From: Megalobrama amblycephala
Taxonomy: Eukaryota; Chordata; Actinopteri; Cypriniformes; Xenocyprididae
Direction: 5' to 3'
Assembly (NCBI RefSeq): GCF_018812025.1
Contig: NC_063054.1
Location: forward strand, 35,147,396 to 35,211,395
Length of the DNA stretch: 64,000 nt
This document shows positions 55,601 through 64,000 of this stretch, in pieces. Position numbers and translations under genes: made by a program. The notes beneath the pieces are model-generated. The model was given only the letters and a program-made list of their open reading frames with translations, had not been told where the DNA came from and searched no databases. The first letter of the stretch is position 1. Each line of letters begins with the position of its first letter.

Positions 55601-58600
55601 TTGTACCGGAAACGAAAGGCGCCCATGGCCAGTTCAGTGGTTCGGGTTCACCGAGGTCATGAACGCGGGCAGGAGGCTGACGAACTGGATGAGGAGGAGG
55701 ATGAAGACGAGGAGGACTATGGTATGGCTAGCAAAGTGTCTCTGCCATCGAAACCTGAGCGCAAGTACGTCCCTCTCTGAGATAATAGCAAACACATTTT
55801 TGAAATGCTAATGATGTTTTCGGATATTATTGGCAAGATGGATTGTTTACTTATTTTGTGTTTTGTGTGTTTTCGCAGGCCTTCTCTCCCACCAGCCAAA
55901 CAAGCCAACAAAAATCTGATCCTCAAAGCAATCTCAGAAGCTCAGGAATCCATCAACAAGACTACTACATACACAGGTTCAACATTTAATATTACAATAA
56001 CAATTGTTTTAACTCAACACAGTGCATTTGAAATGTGGCCTATTGAGTTGATCTGTTTGTATCAGTTATTATTTATTTAACTGTTAAATAATTTCTTATT
56101 TCGTGGGCTTCACTTTTTGACTTTCTTTGTGTCTTGGGTTTTTTCCATTATGCACATCATGTACCTACCTAGACAAAACAAGAAGTAGTCGTCCTTGGAC
56201 ACACTGACACTCTCACACGCAACCAGAACTTGAAGCAACACACACAGATTTAGGCACATACATTTCTTACTTGTTATGATATTTCTTGAAATGCCATACA
56301 TGGTAAGGTTTGATTCTTAAGTCGTATGATGGGAAGCTCAAGCCATCCTGGAGATTGTTGTTTGACCTATGTCTATAAATATGACCCTTCTTCCTGAATA
56401 TTCTTTTTTGAATTGGCTTTTTTATATATTATTATTAACTTTGTGCTTTTTGTAATTTTTGTTATTTTTTTTAATTTCAGGTTTAGTTTTTATATATTTC
56501 CCGTTTGTATAATTATAATTTAAGTTATTTGTTATTGTCTTTTCTAATTTTTGTTTAATTTTAAGGGGTTATGCCGAAAGTCACTCCAACAGGAGTTATT
56601 CTCTATATCAGTGTCACTGTTTCTGAACTCCCTGAAACGCCTCCATTGTAGCCTTGAGTTTTCTTCCAGGAACGAACATGTCACAATATTCCTCATTTAA
56701 AGTCGCCATGAAGTTTTTTGGCTTTTAGTATGAATATATTATCCTTACTGTTATCCATAAGCTAGTGTGCTCCAAAACAATGATAAAATTCCTATTTAGA
56801 AGATATAAGCATTCAAAACAAACATGGATCAATGATTTTGATGACGTCATGCTTCACTTCAGATTCTCATCAGATCTTCTGTCCAATCAGATGCTCTCTA
56901 GAATCTAAAGCGTCCTGCCCCATACATTATAAATAGATGCTGAAATCAGTCACTTGTTCACACATTTACTATTGTCTACATGGTGAAAGGCACATAGTGC
57001 ACTATATAGGGGATAGGGAACGATACAGACTGTGTAAATACGCTTTCCATTGAGGCGTATGAAGCCTTGTTTAACGTTAGTGTCATGCAAAACGCAGCGT
57101 ACACAGTCCACTCCGGTTCAGAGACACGATAGCACAGAGCGGATCATGTGTGAGTCGCCGCAGACCAGAAAACATATCAGATCCATTTGAATTCTGCTCA
57201 GAATGCTATATTTTAAAGAGATATGAAGGAGATAATGAGGAGAAATGCTCTGCGATTAGAAGGAAACTGAGGCTTTAACCGAGCTCAACGGCTCTGGCCG
57301 AGCTGTGATATAAAGGAAACGCTATTGGCTATTTTTAAAAAGGGGAGGAGCTGTCCAATATGTCCCGCCCTGTCTTTCAGTTTCAGTGAAAATTACGTCA
57401 ACACATTGAATAATGCTGCGCGTTCCAAGACACTTCAGTGGGCCTTGAAATAATTCCTGCCCAAGGCATACGCAAAAAAGGGATGGGACCTGGTTGAGTT
57501 GAGTTGAAACTCACGGTTATGGAAGCGGTTGACTTATCAAAACACACTGGTGTAGGTGACCAATCTGAGCACATTGCACTTTTTGGAAGGAGGGGATTCA
57601 TAGATACAGGGACTAAACAGACTTGGAAGAGAGGTGCTTTAAAGGGTTAGTTCACCCAAAAATGAAAATTCTGTCATTTATTACTTACCCTCATGTTGTT
57701 TCACACCCGTAAGACCTTCGTTAATTTTTGGAACACAAATTAAGATATTTTAGTTGAAATCCGATGGCTCCATGAGGCCTCCATAGGGAGCAATGACACT
57801 TCCTCTCTCAAGATCCATAAAGGTACTAAAAACATATTTAAATCGGTTCATGTGAGTACAGTGGTTCAATATTAATATTATAAAGCGACGAGAATACTTT
57901 TGGTGCGGCAAAAAAACAAAATAACGACTTATTTAGTGATGACCGATTTCAAAACACTGATTCATTTATGCTCCGAATCTTCCTGAAGCAGTGTATCGAA
58001 TCATGAATCGTATTGCGGGTCAAACCGCCAAACGGCTGAAATCACGTGACTTTGGCGCTCCGAACTGCAGATTCGACACGCATTGTTTTGAAATCGGCCA
58101 TCACTAAATAAGTTGTTATTTTGTTTTTTTGGCGCACCAAAAGTATTCTCGTGGCTTTATAATATTAATATTGAGCCACTGTACTCACATGAACCGATTT
58201 AAATATGTTTTTAGTACCTTTATGGATCTTGACAGAGGAAGTGACATTGTTCCCTATGGAGGCCTCACGGAGCCATCGGATTTCAACTAAAATATCTTAC
58301 TTTGTATTCTGAAGATTAATGAAGGTCTTACGGGTGTGGAACGGCATGAGGGTAAGTAATAAATGACAGAATTTTCATTTTTGGGTGAACTAACCCTTTA
58401 ACAATGCAAAATATGTGAAAAACAATGTGTTTTTAAACACTCAAGCATTAAAAACCTATACTAGTAGAGTCCAAAAACAAAACCAAGAAAGAAGTTGAAA
58501 AAGGGCATAATAGGTCCGCTTCAAGTTTTCATCTAATATTTATATTTATTTTATCTCAGTTTTATTTCAATGAACAGAAATGTTTTTAAAAGTTTTAGTT

Positions 58601-61600
58601 AATGATAATAACTTTGGTCTATATTCTCATGTCCAGTTCCCCAGCGGCAGACGGTCCCTGTAGCGCCACGGACACGTTCGGCCAGTGACGAGATGAGTAA
58701 CGCTGCAATTCGATTGGTCCAGGAGCACCTGCATGCTCTCACGCCCCAGGAGACACTGCACAATAGTGAGCATCTGTTGCTTAAAGAAGTATTGTGTCAT
58801 CAGAAGGAACTAGAAATCAGACTACACATTTCTTTCTCTTCTGTGTTTTGCAGCCCAGTCCAGAGCTTTAGCATCTCGTCTGCAGTTGGAGCTTCCAGAG
58901 GAGGACAGCCGAGAGCAGCTCAGTGAATACGGTGAGAGATATGACCTCTTAATAGCTAAGTACATCTTAATTGTTCTATGAATGTCATTCAGTCACATTC
59001 TGTGATGCTCAGTCGTCTGATGTAGCCAGACCTTTGACTAAATGCTCCGCAATATGCAACCGCCCACGTAGACAGGAAGAGACCATCTGAGCAATGTGTA
59101 AAGCAACTAACCAGTTTGTTTTTTGGTGGCATTTAGTTATTTGAATATACACTAGCATTCAAAAGTTCATGGTCAGTAAGGTTTTTATTTCTGTATTCAG
59201 TAAGGATGTGTTAAATTGTTCAAAGATGACAGTAAAGATTTCTAAATTTCCAAAAAATCTTTCAAATAAATGCTGTTCTTTTCTATTCATCAAAGAATCC
59301 TGAAAAAAAAATGTCAAGGTTTCCACAAAAATATGAAGCAGCACAACTGTTTTCAACATTGATAATAATCAGAAATGTTTCTTGAGCAGCAAATCAGCAT
59401 ATTACAATGACTTTCCAAAACCAACCCCCAAACTTTGAACAGCAGTGTATTAACTCAGACTTGTGGTTGTTTTGATTCAGAGCTGCAGGTTTTAGAGGCG
59501 GCGAGACTCAAGGCTCTGGACACACGTTCGTTCATCATGAGGAAACCAGAGCTGGAACAGACTCCACCAGTCAGGAGCAGGGTTACTACTGTCAATCAGA
59601 CTGAAGACCCGCCCACCACATCCAGAATGGTGCAGGCCAGGTACATTCAGATCCGTATTTTTATCCATATTAATTGTGTATTGTACAGTAAAGTTTGAGG
59701 TTGGTAATATTTTATTTTTTTTAAGTAGAAAGACATCTCCTTTATTTGATCAAACATACAGTAAAAAAAAGTGATATTGCAAAATATTATTACAATTTAC
59801 AACAACTGTTTTCTACGGAAGAGGATTAGGGTCAAGCAATAATAAAAAAAAAAAACCATCTCGAGATTAAAGTTGTTAAATTTCGAGAAAAAAGTCAAGA
59901 TAAAATGTTGAATAAAGTCATTCAATTCTGAAAAAAAAGTCGTTAAATTACGAGAACAAAATCGTTAAATTACGAATTTGTTCTCATAATTTAATGACTT
60001 TTTTCTCGTAATTTAATGACTTTATTCTCATAATTTTAATGAGTTTATTCTCAACATTTTATCTCGACTTTTTTCTCGAAATTTAACGACATTTTTCTCA
60101 TAATTTAATGAATTTGTTCTCGTAATTTAACGACTTTTTCTCGCAATTTAATGAGTTTATTCTCGAGATGGTTTTATTTTTTTATTATTGCTTGGCCCTA
60201 ATCCTCTTCTGTAGTTTTCTGTTTGAATTTGTTTTAAAATGTAATTTATTCCTGTGATCAAAGCTGAATTTTCAGCATCATTACTAGTCTTCGGTGTCAC
60301 ATGATCCTTCGGAAATCCTTCTAATATGTTGATTTGCTGCTTGAGAAACATTTCTTATTATTATCAATGTTGAAAACAGTTGTGCTGCTTCAGATTTTTG
60401 TGAAAGAAACATGATACATTTTTTCAGGATTTTTAATGAATAGTCAGTTGAAAAGTTTTTTTGTTTGTTTTTTTTTGTTTTCAAATTAGTATTTATTTGA
60501 AATAGAAATATTTTGTGACATAAATATCTTTACTGTCACTTTTGATCAGTTTAATGCATCCTTACTGAATAAAGTATTAAAAAACTGATGGTAGTGTATT
60601 CGCTCATATCTGGTTCTCTTCCCACGCAGAGAGAGAGCGGAGGGCGCGGGCGGCGCGAGTCCAAAGTTTATCGTGACATTGGATGGAGTTCCCAGTCCGT
60701 TAGCCAGCCGCACAGATCAGGAGATGGAGCCTGAGGACGAGTTCAACACGACCTCTGACCTTCCGGAAAATGACAAACCCAAACCTGCCGTCCACCTCAG
60801 ACTCGGCACTGAATTTATAAACGCTGGCGGTAAGATAGCTATCTAGGCATCTTGTACTGCAATAACAGTGTATATTACAATACAGCTGTTTTTCTCTGGA
60901 AATGTATCCCCTAAAATGATTTATATAACACACAACTGTGTAGGGATGTGTGTTTTTGATGATCACTAACAAGTTAGGGTTATTGATCAATTGCTTATTA
61001 TTTTTTTTTGTAGTAATGACCATTATGCCAGCTTAATTTTAATACAAAACCTGGACAATTTTTGTAATGTAGTCATGTGACTCATCATTTATTCTAGCTG
61101 TAGTCAACATTCCTCTCCAGTTTGTGCCCTGCTCACCCTCATTCTGTCTTTCTCCTGCAGATAGAGAGATGGATGAGCTGGAGGACATGGACACAGAGCC
61201 GGTTCAGGCTAAACGGCAGAAACTTCCAGAACGCTGCAAGTTCTGGCCTGCGTGCAAGAGCGGAGAGGAGTGTTTGTACCATCACCCCAACACACAGTGC
61301 AAGTGAGAACATATTAAAGAGGCCATATTATGCCCTTTTATAAAATCTTGTTTTTGGGGTCTACTAGAATAGGTTTTATGTTTTGAATGTTTAAAAAACA
61401 CATTATTTTTCACATATTTGACATTGTTGCAGCTCCGCTCTTCCCAGTCTAGTTTAGTTCCTGTCTCTATGAAGCCCCTCCTTCTGAAAAGCGCAATGTG
61501 CTCAGATTGGTCAGCTAGAGCAGTGTTGTGATTGGTCAACCATAGTGTTTGGGGAAAAGTCACGCCCCTTACCATAACCGTGAGTTTTAATACACTACTA

Positions 61601-63933
61601 ACTCAACCAGGCCTTGCCTCCTTATTTTGCGTATGCCTTGGCCAGAAATTATTTAAACAAGGACTATTGTGTTGAAGACAGCTTTAGTTGTGTTCGCTTG
61701 AACGGTAACCACTGGACTGCCAGCACATAAAACCTTCTACGGGATGTTCTGCATATCAGATTCACTGATTTTGAACAATATATTTCAAGATAAATTCAGC
61801 ATTTTATATCATGAGCACTGAGACTGTGTCTTGTGAACGTCCTCCAAGAAACGTGTGTGTTGCACATGACTAAACTATCCTAATTATACAGCCCTCCTTG
61901 AGAACAACTAGATGCAGTGACTGTAATATTTTTGTATGTTATGTAGCAATGCGTAATATATGTAAACATGCTGTTTTTGGTTCTGTTGCAGAATGTTTCC
62001 CAACTGTAAATTTGCAGACAAATGTCTGTTTATTCATCCAAACTGTAAGTTCGATGCAAAGTGCACCAAAGCAGATTGTCCATTCACACACGTCAGCAGA
62101 AGAGTCAACGGCAACCCTACAAGAGCAGGTGTGTAGGACAAAGATAAACTGTGTCAAAAATGGCACTTTGATACAGCTGCTGACTTGTGACCTCTGACCC
62201 TGTAGCTCCAGCTCCAGCCAGCAGCGTGTGCCGTTTCTTCCCAGAGTGTAAAAAGCTGGAATGTCCATTCTACCACCCCAAAGTGAGTTCTACATCAGCT
62301 GGTTTCACTTTGAGGGGTATATTTTTATTATGTGGTGTTCAATAGTTTCAGTAGTCTCTGAAATGTCAGTGAAACACAAAAGGCTTGTTCGACTTGATGC
62401 AGCGCCGCAAAGACCGATCGGCGGCTGACTTAAAGCAGTGCATGCCGGTAAGAAATGTTGTCCGACTTGAGACAGCGCTGACGTCATGTGACTGTGACGT
62501 ATGGCTTTAAAGTACCGCGAGAGCGATTCGAGATCAGCCACCCGAGTCAGCCCGCGCAGCTTCTGAAGAGGAGCTGCACGAGCTGTGATGACGACACAGC
62601 TGTTTCATGATTGGCCGGATTCACCGCATGACAACGATCACGTGTGTTTCGTGTTTATTTTCACGCCTTCAGTTCCACGAATGCTTACAAATCTGTATTT
62701 TTATAACAGTTAAAGCTCTTTTCATGAAGTCACGATGTTATTGTTGTCATGTTTATCAAAATAAAACTGATAAGAAACGTAGACCCCACTACATTGGTAT
62801 TTAAATAATATATGCTTATATTGAACTTTATTCTTGTAAAAACAGATACTTTAAGTGTAAGCCTCTTCAGTCCCACTCATGCTCATACACGCACTTTCAA
62901 AACAGTAGCCTACAATTCATATTTCATGTCGTTTTCATTTATTTATTTTTTTTACATTATTGTTATTTGATTCATTTGTTTATAAAGGTTTTGTGTATAG
63001 GTTTATTTTGGACTTTCATACAAACTTTTACAGTATTAAGCATAAGTTTACAGCAAACGCCACATGATCAGCCATGACTGACGTAAATGCAGCAAACTAC
63101 GGAACCACAGCGTGTCCGACTTCACGTCTCCGTTTTCAGATCGGTTACATCCAGCCGCAGCCGATGTCAAACACACCTAAAATCATATAAAGCTGAAATC
63201 TGATGTAGACATTTATACATATTAGAATGATTTCTGAAGGATCATGTGACTCTGAAGACTGGAGTAATGATGCTGAAAATTCAGCTTTGATCACAGGAAT
63301 TAATTACATTTTAATATACATCGTATAAAATAAATAATAAATAAAATAAATTTTAATATTTCACAATATATTTATATTTTTGATCAAATAAATGCAATTT
63401 TGGTGAGCATTAGAAACTTCTTGGTAACACTTTAGAATAAGGTCTCATTTTTTTAAATTAAAGCATTAACTAACAATGGATATATTTTATTGTGTATATA
63501 TTATTTATATTTTTACAAATTAAACATTTTTGTAAAGTGTTACCAGCTTTTTTCCCCAAAAAAACATTATTTCAAACTTTAAACTGATACGCAAGTCAAC
63601 ATAAAATCAAAATTGACAGTGATTACTTACTCTTTGTGCGTGTTAATCCATATTGGGATTTAAGAATTTTATGTTTTAATGCATTTTGACTCCGATGCTA
63701 AAAGTATTTGTTTATATGCTCATGTCTCTTAATATTGTTTTGCAGCCGTGTAGATTTGCGGCGCAGTGTAAGCGAGCAGATTGTACTTTCTACCATCCAG
63801 CAGTGGCAGTGCCGCCCAGAAGTGCTCTGAAATGGACCAAAACACAAAGCAGGTACAGCAAACTCTGTTTGAGATTTACCTGTGAATCGGACTTCTGTAA
63901 TGACTAATTTTCTGTTTCTTTCCCCACAGTTGA
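52635..63933 (+). CDS. zc3h14: Zinc finger CCCH-type protein 14 (poly(A) RNA binding)
   Basis: Exons: 52635-52670, 53110-53152, 54419-54533, 54820-54860, 54957-55116, 55199-55517, 55598-55764, 55879-55976, 58637-58765, 58854-58931, 59481-59640, 60630-60829, 61161-61302, 61992-62128, 62206-62282, 63746-63852, 63930-63933; 670 residues (human about 736). The N-terminal PWI-like fold (MEIGTEISKKIR to about residue 90) is nearly identical to the human protein. IDIKPDLDDD, the acidic EEEDEDEEDYG and PSLPPAKQANKNLILKAISE are family landmarks. Five tandem CCCH fingers close the protein, from CKFWPACKSGEECLYHH to CRFAAQCKRADCTFYH. By homology it binds poly(A) in nuclear speckles and limits tail length. 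Nothing is disrupted. Confidence 0.97.
53407..54185. repeat. TTAA-flanked foldback MITE, copy 3
   Basis: Same family as 603-1204, in zc3h14 intron 2. Left TGGGTTAGTTCACCCAAAAA, right its complement, with TTAA on both sides. Confidence 0.85.
56566..58525. repeat. Older repeat complex in zc3h14 intron 8
   Basis: Right end AAAAAGGGCATAATAGGTCC near 58515. The 57415-57638 plus 58402-58525 portion is a reverse-orientation relative of 61318-61640 (shared CAATCTGAGCACATTGC and GTGAAAAACAATGTGTTTTT in complement). It is interrupted by the MITE at 57639-58401. Bases 56600-57400 show no exon. Confidence 0.65.
57639..58401. repeat. TTAA-flanked foldback MITE, copy 4 (nested)
   Basis: GGGTTAGTTCACCCAAAAAT at both ends in opposite orientation, TTAA on both sides, inserted within the older repeat. 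Confidence 0.9.
59813..60214. repeat. Inverted-repeat element with CTCGTAATTTAACGA internal repeats
   Basis: Ends CTACGGAAGAGGATTAGGGT and the complement of CCCTAATCCTCTTCTGTAG. The interior repeats variants of CTCGTAATTTAATGACTTTA. It is inserted in a copy of the 48330-type repeat, in the zc3h14 intron between 59640 and 60630. Confidence 0.8.
61318..61710. repeat. Repeat with GGCCATATTATGCCC end
   Basis: Reverse-orientation relative of the repeat that surrounds 57639-58401, without the insertion. It lies in the zc3h14 intron between 61302 and 61992. Confidence 0.6.
62320..63180. other. zc3h14 intron 15, repeat-like, no gene
   Basis: TTGTTCGACTTGATGCAGCG near 62386 resembles TTGTTCGACTTGAAGCGGCG near 1437, so a shared repeat is present at both places. 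Nothing else with coding character is seen before the exon at 63746, apart from the 63230-63400 repeat and the 63422-63546 MITE. Confidence 0.45.
63422..63546. repeat. Short MITE with GGTAACACTTTA ends
   Basis: TTGGTAACACTTTAGAAT is mirrored by TAAAGTGTTACCA. It is a shortened relative of 22201-22489. Confidence 0.6.
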
Positions 63934-64000
63934 GAAACAATCAAGTGAGTGATGATGACTGGGCTGCAGTGTTTCTACAGTTCATGCAGAGCTTCCTCTG
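63934..64000 (+). other. zc3h14: zc3h14 3' UTR, cut by the window end
   Basis: Follows the TGA at 63931-63933. No poly(A) signal is reached. Confidence 0.7.

Noticed and set aside
54852..55811. 319-codon plus-strand open frame
   Set aside because: It reads zc3h14 exons 54957, 55199 and 55598 in part together with intron sequence. The spliced reading is supported by phase and family similarity.

Overview
The window looks like nuclear DNA of a teleost, most likely a cyprinid (the family that includes zebrafish and carp). The evidence is small exons with GT-AG introns, five recognisable vertebrate genes, and very dense fish-type repeats: L2 LINE, Tc1-like elements and many TTAA-flanked foldback MITEs. 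The species cannot be fixed from the sequence. There are no bacterial operons, CRISPR arrays, rRNA genes or convincing tRNA genes.

Layout, left to right. (1) 2928-6217, minus strand: bmf, a BH3-only apoptosis activator, rebuilt from three coding exons with a probable non-coding first exon near 7.87-8.0 kb. (2) 8.4-21.5 kb: mostly repeats. These include a CCAAT-box cluster followed by an orphan candidate terminal exon at 11159-11256, a decayed Tc1-like element (14517-15733), and a large L2 LINE on the minus strand (16650-20560) with an open 979-codon ORF2 and the tail of ORF1. (3) 21666-36013, plus strand: a group VIII (ADGRG-like) adhesion GPCR of about 760 residues, 17-18 exons, with GAIN/GPS, Stachel and seven-helix regions. 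Its introns hold many MITEs and a Tc1 relic with two insertions inside it. (4) 37140-44103, plus strand: rad51, complete, 340 residues. (5) 44851-51773, minus strand: rmdn3 (PTPIP51), complete, 12 coding exons, 477 residues, tail-to-tail with rad51. (6) 52635-63933, plus strand: zc3h14, complete, 17 coding exons, 670 residues, head-to-head with rmdn3.

All exon joins given here were checked for phase; the coding lengths of bmf, the GPCR, rad51, rmdn3 and zc3h14 all sum to whole codons with no internal stop. The genes are not a pathway. Bmf acts at the outer mitochondrial membrane, Rmdn3 at ER-mitochondria contacts, Rad51 in homologous recombination, Zc3h14 in nuclear poly(A) RNA control, and the receptor at the cell surface. 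From general knowledge BMF, RAD51 and RMDN3 share human 15q15, so that block looks like conserved synteny, while the GPCR and zc3h14 come from other human locations.

I found no new multi-gene system. The most unusual material is in repeat structure: a MITE whose interior has become a 1.3 kb minisatellite (rmdn3 intron 6), a 2.1 kb polypurine array (rmdn3 intron 2), a roughly 860 bp near-perfect hairpin in rad51 intron 1, several nested insertions whose empty sites can be read within the window, a (TG)27 tract replacing the polypyrimidine tract of a GPCR exon, and a 12-bp tandem repeat inside a GPCR exon in which every unit carries a possible splice donor.
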